Source: Limnomonas spitsbergensis (Eukaryota; Chlorophyta; Chlorophyceae; Chlamydomonadales). From it: a stretch of DNA of 64,000 nt. The notes beneath the pieces are model-generated. The model searched no databases, was not told where the DNA came from, and saw only the letters and a program-made list of their open reading frames with translations. Positions 21,401 to 31,400 of the stretch are shown here, piece after piece. Position numbers and translations under genes: made by a program. Location of the stretch: assembly GCA_037349105.1 (NCBI GenBank), contig JAYJMM010000119.1, forward strand, positions 7,513,001 to 7,577,000, read 5' to 3'. How positions within the stretch are numbered: the stretch's first letter is position 1; each line of letters begins with the position of its first letter.

Positions 21401-23512
21401 GATGCCTTCGAGAATAGAGGGGTGTGGATGCTTGGCCGGCTGAGCAGAATGCAGGGATGTGGATGCTTGGCCGGCTGAGCTGCGCTGCCCCAACCACTCT
21501 CTCTCATCGTTGGAGAAATCAGCTTAGCATTTTATTTTCTCAAGGAAGGCAGCCCCCATGGCGGCATAAGTGCTGGCCAACGTCAGCCAAGCTAGGTAGC
21601 TGGCTGAGAATCTCAAAATTTGAGGAGGACGGTTCATTCCCCAAGTTATGTTTGCTGCCTTGTGTCCGATATGCAGGCGAGACCTTGAATGTGTGTGTGT
21701 GTGTGTGTGTGTGTGTTCTGATGTGTTCCTCCCTGTACCTTGGCAGACACAACCTTGAATGTGTTTGTTCTTATTTCTTCGGCCCTGTGTTTTTTTGCTG
21801 CAGGCATGACCTTGCCGACTTCTATCGCAAGGCGCGAGACAGTGGATCGCCACGGTACCACTGCAACGGGATGGTCGACTCCCTGTTTGTTGCAGACTAC
21901 AGGCAGGTCTGAAAGAGCAACAGAGAGATGAAACACTTAGCCTGAGACGCTCTATAAAGGGCGGGCACACCGTGCTCTTTTTGTATTTAAGCTACATTGC
22001 CATTTGGGCACTGCATCCAGCTTGCGTGTATGTGGCGGGTTTACTGTACTGTGCTCCGGATTACTGCAGATGCAAACATTCATATTTTAATTGTCGCCTC
22101 CAAGGCGCTGGCCTCCATGCGCCTTTCACGGACTCAGCCTGCTGGCCGCATCTGAGGCACAAAAAAGGAAATGAAGCTACGCCCGCAGGGCCAGGAGGAT
22201 GGAGGAACCTATGCAGCATGGGACGAGGCTGTATTCACACTGTTCCCACATTTTGAAGAATAAGCAATCAGTCAATAGTCTGCTGCACTTTCAGTGCGGC
22301 CCGTGAGGTGCACTTCAGATTTGCGCCTGCCCTAAAATGCGGCAACACGCCCCCCATTCCACCCACAGCCTGACCAGAGGGGGGGAGGTTAAGGTGATTG
22401 ACTGTCCCCTAATGGCCTCACTCCGACTGCCGACCGATTGCTCATCAGGTGCACTGTCCCGAATGCCACACTGGGCTCCAACTACCCGGCGCACATCATG
22501 CGCTGCCTCACAAAGCTCGTGGGCATGGAGGTGCATCATATCAAGCAGGGCTACGGACTTCCAAACCAGCTGTCTGCAGAGATGCTGAAAGAGAGGGCAT
22601 CAGGTCAGTGTGCAGGGTGCTTGGGACTGCTTGCTTGGGTAATACAGGCATGCTGAGAGCACGCAGCAATATTGGGCTCCATATAGCTTTCCTAACCTGC
22701 TGTTTGTGGAGATGCTGAAAGAGAGGGCATCGGGCCAGTGTACTAGCTTGGGTTATACATGCATACTGAGAGAACGCAGCAACATTGGGCTCCGTATAGC
22801 CTCCTTAACCTGCTGTGTGTGGAGATGCTGAAAGAGAGGGAATCAGGTCAGGGTGCGGAGTGCTTGGTTTGCACACGCATACGGACTGCATGAAAATACG
22901 TGAGCTGCCTAGAAATCATAAAGGGGGCCTCAGTTGTAGACAAGGTCAGCGGATAGGTCTGACAAACTGGGTGCATGCTCGGGTATACGAGTGAGAAGAT
23001 TTGGTGCAGGGTGAACAGCTTTGGGGGGCGTCCATTCAATATGTACAGCCTTGATTTCCTGTCCCCCCTGGCACACATGAACTGATACCTTTCTAGGGGC
23101 TCCAATCCCCCTAGGAGATTCATTCCCCCCTGATGAAGCTCTGAACATGTCCACGCCTGCCTGCCCCTGACAAATTCACCCCCAGTCATCAACAACCATC
23201 CCCATCCTCACCTTCCCAAACCACCCCTATTTACCCCCAACCCATCCCAACGACCCCTCCTCCCGCACAGATATGCTGACTCACGGCTTTGAATGGACAT
23301 TACGATACGGCCAGCCCCTCAACCCCCGCCGCTTCAACCTGCCCGTACAGCCGGCCTGCTGCAGCCTGGCCCCTTCCGACCTCATCGCTAAGGCGTTGAC
23401 GTGCGGCACCTGCTGGCGGCCGCTGCTACCTGAGGATTTTAGCAACTCCACCGACCTATCCCTGGTGACTGCTGTTGGAGCCAGGCGTTGCACTATTCCA
23501 GGTACCTGCTAG
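9439..23512 (+). CDS. Atypical secretory-pathway kinase-like protein, 13 exons
   Basis: Exons: 9439-9510, 10233-10379 (tentative), 10462-10563, 11058-11129, 11803-11922, 17402-17467, 18051-18140, 18978-19037, 19518-19637, 21084-21157, 21804-21902, 22449-22603, 23271-23512; phases agree, 472 codons. Residues ~5-23 form a signal anchor. A Cys-rich region follows (NYCNQC, CTVCRGC). Kinase-like landmarks: a beta hairpin ending ERFILK (K~171), a following Glu in VASERVALL (~175), a catalytic-loop-like CDRHAQN (D~258) and metal-site-like LIDNDKAL (~275). The C-terminal part is Cys-rich (ADYRCTVPNATLGSNYPAH, MRCLTKL, MLTHGFEWTLRYG). This pattern suggests a FAM20 or PI4K-II-like atypical kinase of the secretory pathway; the exact family is not certain. 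The intron after exon 11 uses a GC donor. The extent of intron 5 (5.5 kb) comes from its minisatellite. Confidence 0.62.
9660..10085. repeat. Degenerate GGGCTGCATGG-rich repeats in intron 1 of the kinase-like gene
   Basis: Short motifs such as GGGACTGCATGGGAC, CTTTCAAACGGAG and GGGGCTGCATGG recur irregularly over about 425 bp. This is an old, decayed tandem array without coding sense. Confidence 0.6.
10515..10740 (+). repeat. 56 bp duplication of the exon 3 donor side plus decayed copies
   Basis: The exon 3 end (AGCTGGATGAGATCC to GATCTG, then GTAAGG) is repeated 56 bp later as AGCTGGATGAGATCCT with CAGATCTG followed by GTAAGA. Further decayed fragments (CCAGATCTGATCGG, GGATCTGGTAAGTTTC) follow to about 10740. 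Each copy keeps a usable-looking 5' splice site. Confidence 0.85.
11923..13096 (+). other. Unique part of the 5.5 kb intron 5
   Basis: No exon that continues the kinase frame was found. A small repeat of about 26 bp containing GTTGGTACAAATG occurs at about 12355-12412. Short open frames at 12609-12836 and 12862-13128 have no recognisable domains. Confidence 0.5.
13097..17225. repeat. 4.1 kb minisatellite, ~36 bp unit, over 100 copies
   Basis: The unit joins GGGTCACGTGCCCTG, a three-way variable TTC/TCC/ACC-ATTCCAG and GTTGAGGGTTTAG. Units vary by small insertions (GGGTTGAGGATATAG, GGGCGTTGGG, GGTGTAGAG) that recur in blocks, which shows higher-order amplification. Nearly every unit carries the palindrome CACGTG or its variant CACGAG, a TTCCAG/GTTGAG junction resembling a 3' splice site, and the plant-type telomere-like GGTTTAGGGT. 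The array lies in intron 5 of the kinase-like gene. It contains no long open frames. Confidence 0.95.
17289..17467 (+). repeat. 113 bp duplication containing exon 6 of the kinase-like gene
   Basis: The upstream copy (from 17289) would encode VAIGQVVLLLAQQKLLS after a CAG acceptor. The downstream copy (from 17402) encodes VASERVALLHAQQKLLGDC and ends at a clean CAG/GTGCGG donor. Only the downstream copy has the Glu and the donor, so I take it as the real exon and the first as a pseudo-exon. Confidence 0.8.
17518..17605. repeat. GCT/GTT-rich trinucleotide repeat in intron 6
   Basis: Runs of GTTGCTGCTGCTGCTGTTGC lie between exons 6 and 7 of the kinase-like gene. Long Ser/Asn- or Ala/Thr-rich minus-strand frames here are by-products of the repeat. 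Confidence 0.85.
18129..18265 (+). repeat. Tandem array of GGATGCAGGTGT units at the exon 7 donor
   Basis: About eleven 6- or 12-bp units run on from the end of exon 7. The assumed donor is the first ATGCAG/GTGTGG (exon end 18140), but each unit repeats the same sequence. Units are multiples of three, so use of any later donor would simply lengthen the protein by WMQV-type residues. Confidence 0.85.
18464..18651. mobile_element. MITE-like element, family 2 (copy B)
   Basis: The ends are inverted repeats of about 26 bp: TACCGCAGATTTGATTTG, then CTTCCCTC, against ACCGTAGATTTGCTTGG on the other strand. The interior matches copy A at 3930-4123 over most of its length. It lies in intron 7 of the kinase-like gene. 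No target duplication is evident. Confidence 0.75.
18655..18977 (+). repeat. ~107 bp tandem repeat (3 copies) running into the exon 8 acceptor
   Basis: The units share GCTGTTTGGTGGAT, AAGCAAATGCTTTGATG and ATGCAGGCGGCG, and then TATATAGCCCT. The last unit ends at the exon 8 start (18978), so copies of the acceptor-proximal sequence lie upstream. A diverged fragment is also seen near 18328. Confidence 0.8.
19628..19845 (+). repeat. 114 bp duplication of the exon 9 donor side
   Basis: The exon 9 end and intron start (GCTGGGCACGGTGGGTTGG, then ACCATCCATGC and TTCATGCGCAAC) recur at 19742. A further CCACCTTCGGCAGG fragment follows at 19807. Both copies keep the GGCACG/GTGGGT donor. Confidence 0.85.
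19979..20560. repeat. 15 bp minisatellite, about 38 copies
   Basis: The unit is TATGCCATGTGGAAA, with rare GCGG, GGACA or CATTG variants. Because 15 is a multiple of three and the unit lacks stops in most frames, long spurious open frames appear on both strands. It lies in intron 9 of the kinase-like gene, so coding potential is rejected. Confidence 0.97.
20649..21083 (+). repeat. 84 bp tandem repeat (6 copies) ending exactly at the exon 10 acceptor
   Basis: The unit contains GCTGCAGGTACACACCTG, CGCTTTGACTTCC and AACGACCCTGCCCTG. The junction CTGCAG/GT occurs at about 20649, 20733, 20817, 20901, 20985 and 21078. Only the last is followed by the conserved exon (CGFDSLFLPGTRYHSV). Each unit therefore duplicates the 3' splice site and the first ~20 bp of exon 10. 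Confidence 0.95.
21153..21300 (+). repeat. 54 bp tandem repeat (3 copies) starting at the exon 10 donor
   Basis: TTCTGGTGAGGAG followed by ACTGACTGATGCAAGAG and ATACACTAGTTTAGGG recurs at 21153, 21207 and 21261. The first copy is the end of exon 10 (21157) with its donor. The two later copies carry identical 5' splice-site sequence. Confidence 0.95.
21686..21718. repeat. (GT)n microsatellite
   Basis: A run of about 15 GT dinucleotides lies in intron 10 of the kinase-like gene. Confidence 0.95.
22560..22860 (+). repeat. Three copies of the exon 12 donor side
   Basis: GAGATGCTGAAAGAGAGG plus GCATCAG/GTCAGTG, the end of exon 12 (22603), recurs at 22709 and 22822. The variants are GCATCGG/GCCAGT and GAATCAG/GTCAGG. 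Spacing is 130 and 113 bp. One decoy retains a plausible donor. Confidence 0.9.
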
Positions 23513-23519
23513 GGACGTC

Positions 23520-26020
23520 CTGGCTGTGCACAGGAGCAGGGATTGAGGTCCTGGCTGTGCACGGGAGCAGGGATTGAGGTCCTGGCTGTGCACGGGAGCA
23601 GGGATTGAGGTCCTGGCTGTGCACGGGAGCAGGGATTGAGGTCCTGGCTGTGCACGGGAGCAGGGATTGAGGTCCTGGCTGTGCACGGGAGCAGGGATTG
23701 AGGTCCTGGCTGTGCACGGGAGCAGGGATTGAGGTCCTGGCTGTGCACGGGAGCAGGGATTGAGGTCCTGGCTGTGCACGGGAGCAGGGATTGAGGTCCT
23801 GGCTGTGCACGGGAGCAGGGATTGAGGTCCTGGCTGTGCACGGGAGCAGGGATTGAGGTCCTGGCTGTGCGCGGGAGCAGGGATTGAGGTCCTGGCTGTG
23901 CACGGGAGCAGGGATTGAGGTCCTGGCTGTGCAAGGGAGCAGGGATTGAGGTCCTGGCTGTGCACGGGAGCAGGGATTGAGGTCCTGGCTGTGCGCGGGA
24001 GCAGGGATTGAGGTCCTGGCTGTGCGCGGGAGCAGGGATTGAGGTCCTGGCTGTGCATGGGAGCAGGGATTGAGGTCCTGGCTGTGCGCGGGAGCAGGGA
24101 TTGAGGTCCTGGCTGTGCGCGGGAGCAGGGATTGAGGTCCTGGCTGTGCGCGGGAGCAGGGATTGAGGTCCTGGCTGTGCGCGGGAGCAGGGATTGAGGT
24201 CCTGGCTGTGCACGGGAGCAGGGATTGAGGTCCTGGCTGTGCACGGGAGCAGGGATTGAGGTCCTGGCTGTGCACGGGAGCAGGGATTGAGGTCCTGGCT
24301 GTGCACGGAAGCAGGGATTGAGGTCCTGGCTGTGCACGGGAGCAGGGATTGAGGTCCTGGCTGTGCACGGGAGCAGGGATTGAGGTCCTGGCTGTGCACG
24401 GGAGCAGGGATTGAGGTCCTGGCTGTGCACGGGAGCAGGGATTGAGGTCCTGGCTGTGCACGGGAGCAGGGATTGAGGTCCTGGCTGTGCACGGGAGCAG
24501 GGATTGAGGTCCTGGCTGTGCACGGGAGCAGGGATTGAGGTCCTGGCTGTGCGCGGGAGCAGGGATTGAGGTCCTGGCTGTGCACGGGAGCAGGGATTGA
24601 GGTCCTGGCTGTGCAAGGGAGCAGGGATTGAGGTCCTGGCTGTGCACGGGAGCAGGGATTGAGGTCCTGGCTGTGCACGGGAGCAGGGATCGAGGTCCTG
24701 GCTGTGCGCGGGAGCAGGGATTGAGGTCCTGGCTGTGCACGGGAGCAGGGATTGAGGTCCTGGCTGTGCAAGGGAGCAGGGATTGAGGTCCTGGCTGTGC
24801 ACGGGAGCAGGGATTGAGGTCCTGGCTGTGCGGGGGAGCAGGGATTGAGGTCCTGGCTGTGCACGGGAGCAGGGATTGAGGTCCTGGCCATGCATGGGAG
24901 CAGGGATTGAGGTCCTGGCTGTGCGCGGGAGCAGGGATTGAGGTCCTGGCTGTGCGCGGGAGCAGGGATTGAGGTCCTGGCTGTGCGCGGGAGCAGGGAT
25001 TGAGGTCCTGGCTGTGCACGGGAGCAGGGATTGAGGTCCTGGCTGTGCACGGGAGCAGGGATTGAGGTCCTGGCTGTGCACGGGAGCAGGGATTGAGGTC
25101 CTGGCTGTGCACGGGAGCAGGGATTGAGGTCCTGGCTGTGCACGGGAGCAGGGATTGAGGTCCTGGCTGTGCACGGGAGCAGGGATTGAGGTCCTGGCTG
25201 TGCACGGGAGCAGGGATTGAGGTCCTGGCTGTGCACGGGAGCAGGGATTGAGGTCCTGGCTGTGCATGGGAGCAGGGATTGAGGTCCTGGCTGTGCGCGG
25301 GAGCAGGGATTGAGGTCCTGGCTGTGCGCGGGAGCAGGGATTGAGGTCCTGGCTGTGCGCGGGAGCAGGGATTGAGGTCCTGGCTGTGCACGGGAGCAGG
25401 GATTGAGGTCCTGGCTGTGCACGGGAGCAGGGATTGAGGTCCTGGCTGTGCACGGAAGCAGGGATTGAGGTCCTGGCTGTGCACGGGAGCAGGGATTGAG
25501 GTCCTGGCTGTGCACGGGAGCAGGGATTGAGGTCCTGGCTGTGCACGGGAGCAGGGATTGAGGTCCTGGCTGTGCACGGGAGCAGGGATTGAGGTCCTGG
25601 CTGTGCACGGGAGCAGGGATTGAGGTCCTGGCTGTGCACGGGAGCAGGGATTGAGGTCCTGGCTGTGCACGGGAGCAGGGATTGAGGTCCTGGCTGTGCG
25701 CGGGAGCAGGGATTGAGGTCCTGGCTGTGCACGGGAGCAGGGATTGAGGTCCTGGCTGTGCACGGGAGCAGGGATTGAGGTCCTGGCTGTGCACGGGAGC
25801 AGGGATTGAGGTCCTGGCTGTGCGCGGGAGCAGGGATTGAGGTCCTGGCTGTGCACGGGAGCAGGGATTGAGGTCCTGGCTGTGCGCGGGAGCAGGGATT
25901 GAGGTCCTGGCTGTGCACGGGAGCAGGGATTGAGGTCCTGGCTGTGCACGGGAGCAGGGATTGAGGTCCTGGCTGTGCGCGGGAGCAGGGATTGAGGTCC
26001 TGGCTGTGCACGGGAGCAGG
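23520..26020. repeat. 2.5 kb minisatellite, 33 bp unit, about 76 copies
   Basis: The unit contains GATTGAGGTCCTGGCTGTGC and ACGGGAGCAGG. Variation is mostly at one CA/CG dinucleotide (GTGCAC versus GTGCGC), with rare AAGG, CATGG and GGGG variants. Because 33 is divisible by three and the minus strand lacks stops, all three minus frames stay open for over 800 codons. That is expected of the repeat and not evidence of a protein. The array starts just after the last kinase-like exon. Confidence 0.97.
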
Positions 26021-26040
26021 ATTGAGGTGTTTCTCATCCT

Positions 26041-26170
26041 CTGAGCCAGCCCCACGCGGTCGAGCGTTCAGCAGGGCCCAGCGGGTCAATGACGTTACAC
26101 CTCTGGGCCTAGCGGGGACGCACCGTTGTAAACCTTCCGAGGAGGAAGGAAGGAAGGAAGGAAGAGAGCG
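26041..26170. mobile_element. Palindromic GGCCGAG-family fragment and AAGG repeat
   Basis: CACGCGGTCGAGCGTTCAGC leads into GGGCCCAGCGGG, and then the same element core reads in the opposite direction as GTCAATGACGTTACACCTC, ending TGGGCC. Two ends thus meet head to head within 70 bp. An (AAGG)n run follows at 26145-26166. This looks like a deleted or solo-end copy of the dispersed element seen at 110-395. Confidence 0.5.
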
Positions 26171-27119
26171 GCGCAGCGCCCGCCCGATCGCCACCTTTCT
26201 GTGGCGTGAGGAATTTGAGCTCAAAAGCGGCGTGAGAGCAGCAGATCTATGGAGGGGGGGGCACCTGATGCCGCGGGGGTACACCGCCGTTACCATGGGC
26301 GGAGCTTTGGCTGGACTGCAAGCAGTTCTTTACAGGTTGGGTTCCTGTCACAGAGGAATATAGCAACCAGCAGCTCAGGTTTGCCTGAAAGGACCTTGAG
26401 CGCCACACCCTTTGAGCTCAGGTTTCCGGAAAGGACATTGAGCACCGCATCCTCTGCCGTCATCTCATTAGCGCTTTTGAAATGATGGCTGAGTGAGTTT
26501 ATTGGGTTTTTAACCTCAGGGGTGTAAAATCATAAATTACAGGTGTGTCACATCAGAAGTAAAGGCTTGAACCTCGGCTTGAACTGTAAAACTAGCCCTG
26601 GGCCACCCTTACCCCTGGTCTCCGCACGATGAACCTCAAAATCTTGGCCTCCATTGGATCGACCGAGTAAGCCGAGTCCCCGGCCATCTGATGCTTCCTC
26701 ATTGCGCTGTGTAGCCTCAAAGACGCTGCTGAATTAGACTTGGCACCTTATGCTTCGTTTTTTTCACCTGATGAGCCATGGTGTGTGGCTGCTGAGTTGA
26801 TCATGGGCCTAATGTTCACATAGGACGGGCTCTACACTTTTACGGTTCGGAAAACGTAAGGGTTTCATTTTTCTGGTGGTTTTAACAGGCACCGTATTTC
26901 TAACACCCAAGTTCCTATCACGGCGCAATCGCCCAACACAGTGGCAGATAATCTACTTGAGTCACACACAATCAACGAAGGGAGCACGGAGGGGAGGTCC
27001 TCCTAACGGTGCTATAAACTTTTCTGACTTGTACCGGGGCAGGCTTGGGTGGGATGCCCTGGCTTTTGTGGAAGATGTGGTAGAAATCTTTGAGGCATAG
27101 ACATTCTCAGAGACTGGAA

Positions 27120-27465
27120 CATCCTTTTCCTTTCCTTTCCAGCCTTTTGTCTGTACCTCCACCTTTCACCCCTTTCCATTTTTTTCTGTCCCTTTTACTG
27201 AGGCGCCCGCGTGGCCAAGCCTTTTTATAGCAGGGTCCAGAGGTGTAACGCCATTGACACTGTCCAGTCTGCCATTTCCATCCATTGTCTCCTTGAAAAC
27301 AGTCCACTCGCCTGCCGGCCTGCATCTCCCCCTGTTCTAACTGACCCGCCGCAGCCCCTTCCCCCCTTCGAGGGTATACAGACCGGGGCGTCTTGTCAAC
27401 CTGTACTTCGCAACATCCACGACGCATCGGTGCTCTCTTTTCTTTATTTTCTAGCATGCTGAAGC
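27120..27465 (+). mobile_element. Dispersed element with GGCCGAG-type head and degenerate coding body
   Basis: A pyrimidine-rich leader (27121-27190) precedes the head GCGTGGCCAAGCC and GGTGTAACGCCATTGAC. The body (27285-27465) is present in reverse complement at about 36895-37120. Shared landmarks are GAAAACAGTCCAC, GGGTATACAGACCGGGGC and GTCAACCTGTACTTC. Both copies hold similar broken frames (LKTVHS or LKTVHP; YRPG), suggesting a decayed element with former coding capacity. Class unknown. Confidence 0.55.
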
Positions 27466-27633
27466 AGCAGTTGTAATTATACAACGCTGTCAGGTGTCAT
27501 GCGCTACATGTTCTGCTAACGCCCCATAAACTGCATAAAGCTGGAGTCTATAACATCTACCACATGACGCTGGGCTGGCTGGTTGCTTTCCACACCGCTA
27601 CACAGATTCGTTTCCTTTGAAGTCCGTGGGGCG

Positions 27634-27745
27634 ATGTGAAGTTTTTACAGTCCAACAGAGCATCACATTTGGTGCATCGGACATGTGCCTGTAAATCAGT
27701 ACATGCACTAAAACGCTAGGACATCCAGCGAAAACCAGTGACCCC
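27634..27745 (+). repeat. Copy of the ~130 bp dispersed repeat
   Basis: It begins GAAGTTTTTACAGTCCAAC and continues AGCATCACATTTGGTGCA to ACCAGTGACCCCCCAGGG. It matches the reverse-strand copies at 548-962. Confidence 0.7.
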
Positions 27746-28465
27746 CCAGGGCTAGTAACTAACACACAACCACCGGGCACAAAAGACGCCTGCCTGAAGC
27801 AGCCAGACCAGCTGACCCAAAATCAAACTGAGCAACCGGCGGGTCTGCCCCAACAAAAAGTTCAAAAAACACCGCCACAATTAAAAGGTTGACAACCTGG
27901 GGCAGCCATGTCTGCCCAGGGAGCAAGCTTGCAAGAAACACAGGAATCCAGACATGTATGGCTTCTCCTCCGTTCAACAGGCCTGAAACATTAGCAGGCG
28001 ACTGCACCCTACCTCAATTTAGGATGATGCGTACATGCTGAACCCTGCTGAACGACCTGCCGCGTGGGGCTGTCCAGGGATGAGCAAGCTCAATTCAAGC
28101 AACTATGCTCAGCCAGGACTATGACTGCCCCACAGTCCTTCATCATCTGTGATGCTCTGTTCCTCTTGTGCCCTCCCCCTTAACTTTCCTAGCTGACTTT
28201 TTGTTTGCTGACGTGGCCGAGCTTCATTTCAGCATGGCCCAGAGGTGTAACGTGATTAATTGTCATGCTACGCTGCACAGTAAACAAGTCACCAGGCTCA
28301 TCACTGCCAGAAGCAAAGATGTGGGATACACACGTTTGTTGCCGGAGACACGCCTGCCTGCCATATCAGCCCGAAGGGCTCCTGCTGCGCTGCCACAGCT
28401 CAACCACTCTGCTCGTACTTGTTGGTTATCCAGTTATAGTCCCACCCTGGTCACATGAGTAAGGC

Positions 28466-31400
28466 TCAGCGTCTCTGCTTGTACACGTTGATAATCCCGC
28501 CCTGGCCGCACGCGTACAGCTCTCCCGTGTTCCAGTTCCATTCAATGTCCAAAGGAGGGCGGGGCACCTGGACGTAACATTATACAAAAACCAGTTGGTT
28601 CGACCCAATGGCAGTTGGTAGTTGACACGGCATCGCCGCACACACACGTGACACATCCTAATATCCTTAGAAAGGAACACAACTGCTTCATGCACTCTCA
28701 TGCCTCAAAAAAGGGGTGGTCAAGGGGGGACAACAAGGGGGGCACCAAGGGGGGACAACAAGGGGGGGCACCAAGGGGGGACACCAGGGGGGGACAACAA
28801 GGGGGGGCACCGAAGGGGACAACAAGGGGGGGCACCAAGGGGGGACACCAGGGGGGCACCAAAGGTGGACAACAAGGGGGGGCACCAAGGGGGGCACCAA
28901 AGGGGGACAACAAGGGGGGGCACCAAGTGGGGGACACCAAGGGGGGACAACAAGGGGGGCACCAAAGGGGGACAACAAGGGGGGGCACCAAGGGGGGACA
29001 ACAAGGGGGGGCACCAAGGGGGGGACAACAAGGGGGGCACCAAAGGGGGACAGCAAGGGGGGGCACCAAGGGGGGACAACCAGGGGGGGCACCAGGGGGG
29101 GATAATAAGGGGGGGCACCAAGGGGGGACAACAAGGGGGGACAACAAGGGGGGTCAACAAGGGGGGTCAACAAGGGGGGTCAACAAGGGGGGTCAACAAG
29201 GGGGGTCAACAAGGGGGGTCAACAAGGGGGGTCAACTAGGGGGGTCAACAAGTGGGGGCACCAAGGAAGCCAATACCCAAGGGGGGACACCAAGGGGTGT
29301 AACAAGGGGGGCAACAAGGGACAACAAGGGAGCCAATACACAAGGTGAGACAGCAAGAGAGCAAATACGCTAGGGGGGTAACAAGGGGGACAACAAGGGA
29401 GAGCCTTTGCCCAGCTCTCAACCTGAATGCCTGAAAGCCCTTGCCAGGGGGTCAGCTGGGCCAGTCAAACGTGTCCCCCCCTCATCTTAAGGAGCGATAC
29501 GCAGCTGATGCCCCCATGTAAGCATGTGTCATGCGAGGCTCAAAGCTTTGAAAGTTGTTGCGTTGTAACAGGCCGCGGGCCCCGCCTGACCCTGCTGTTG
29601 CTGAGCTGGAGACCTACCTGCTGTTGCTGCTGCTGCTGGCCGCCGGTCCGCTGTGGTGGCGGTGCCGCATTGGCGATGAGCGATAATGCACCAACCGCTC
29701 CCTCCCGCATGTCAGCAGCATACAGCCCCTTGCCTACGAGAATTTAACATGAATGCATGTTCATTAAAACCACGGGCGCAACTTAAATAGGTTTGATATC
29801 TGAAATACCCCGGGTTTCTAGTTCATTGCTTGAGTCCCGATTACAAATAATGACCAGACAGCCATTCAGCAAAAATCAGTCAGAGGAACATGATCATGTC
29901 AATGGAAACTCATGTAAAGAAAGAAAGCAACGTGCACTACCGGTACGGCTGCTGATAGCTTGCTCTCATCCGATCTTTACGTATAAGAGAAAGCTACGTG
30001 CACCACCAGCGCGGCTGCCGTCCGATTTTCTCGTATGAGAGAAAGCTACGTTCACTACCAGTGCGGCTGCCATCCGATCTTCTCGTAAAAGAGAAAGCTA
30101 CGCCTTGCAGGGGCGTGTTTGACTGAGGGCATGCGTGCTCCTCCCATGCTGGGGAAAACTCGGAAGCCCAAACCTGGACCTCGCAACCAGCCTCACGTAC
30201 AAGCAGCATTCTTCACCTCACAATCACACCCCAAATCAGCCAATTACGGTATCTTCTTCATGCTTCTTTTACCCACCAGTCCTCCTTCCTCCCTCCCCCA
30301 CCCCATGGTCTTCCTGGACCTCCTTCTCACCATGGTAGCACGATAGGGCATGATACGACGCTATATAGCACAGGTTGTACTACCAAAGTGTCACGATACG
30401 GCTTGATACGGCACAGGTTCAGCCGGATGGTGCTACCATGCTCCTCACCTGTCACGATTGCGAGGTTCCTGCCGTCTGGGCTGACCTTCATGTTGAGGAC
30501 GGCCGTGGGGTCCGGGATGATGGACTGCAGCGGGGAGCCAGGAGAACGCTGATCCCACAGAGCCACCTGCAGAGAGGGGGGCATATTGGTCACCAGGTAT
30601 AAGGTAGGACCCACCAAAACATGGAACGGCAACTAAATGACTGGCAACTAAATGCGGGTAGGGGGGCTGGGCGCGCGGGCAGGCGGGTAAATGAGGGTGG
30701 GGGAGTCCATCCCCCTACGCACAGAGGTTTTTCCAAGAAGCTGGGCGGGTAGGGGGGCTGGGCGCGCGGGCGGGCGGGTAAATGAGGGTGGGGGAGTCCA
30801 TCCCCCTACGCACAGAGGTTTTTCCAAGAAGCTGGGCGGGTAGGGGGGCTGGGCGCGCGGGCGGGCGGGTAAATGATGGTGGGGGAGTCCATCCCCCTGC
30901 GCACAGAGGCTTTTCCAAGAAGCTGGGCGGGTAGGGGGGCTGGGCAGGCAGGCGGGTGGGTAAATGAGGGTGGGGGAGTGCACCCCCCCGTGACAGAGGC
31001 TTTCCCAAGAAGCTGGGCGGGTAGGGGGGCTGGGCGAGCGGGTAAATGATGGTGGGGGAGTCCATCCCCCGTGCACACAGGCTATCCCAAGAAGTCCAGT
31101 GGGCAAGGTACACAATTCACATGCTGACATGATCCAGCTACAAAACAATCCACCGTTCCTCGGCGTTACCCCCAGACACGGCAACCCACCTCCCCCCCCA
31201 AGCTCTTCTTGCTTGACCCCTTGCTCTCACCCCGGGCCCGCCCCCAGCCACCGCCAGGCTGTTCTCCGTGATCAGCTGGATGGCAGTGACGGGGCTCCCT
31301 TGGACACCCTGCTGACTCAGCAAACGGGCAGGCGTGGCATGCCCAACCCTGTCTCGCACGCTCCACCTGGTAGAGCAGCGGGAGGGGGAGGAGGGCGGAG

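Larger units (their letters stand above)
26171..28465. other. Intergenic stretch between two convergent genes
   Basis: No gene is recognised between the 33 bp minisatellite and the end of the WD40 gene. Contents are dispersed repeats at 27120-27465, 27634-27745 and 28198-28262, plus short open frames without domains. Confidence 0.55.

Noticed and set aside
23456..26296. Very long minus-strand frames (over 800 codons) of Pro/Ser/Arg/Gln repeats
   Set aside because: All three minus frames are open because a 33 bp unit without stops is repeated; no unique domain, start context or splice structure supports a protein.
27195..27262. tRNA-derived SINE suggested by GTGGCCGAGC-like box
   Set aside because: TGGCCGAGC resembles a tRNA A box, but no B box (GGTTCGANTCC-like) follows at the expected distance in any copy.
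28615..29373. Gly-rich (+) and Pro-rich (-) protein frames
   Set aside because: They derive from the G-run minisatellite in the last intron of the WD40 gene.
30648..31184. Pro-rich minus frame of 178 codons
   Set aside because: It is created by the 91 bp intronic repeat and has no continuity with flanking exons.
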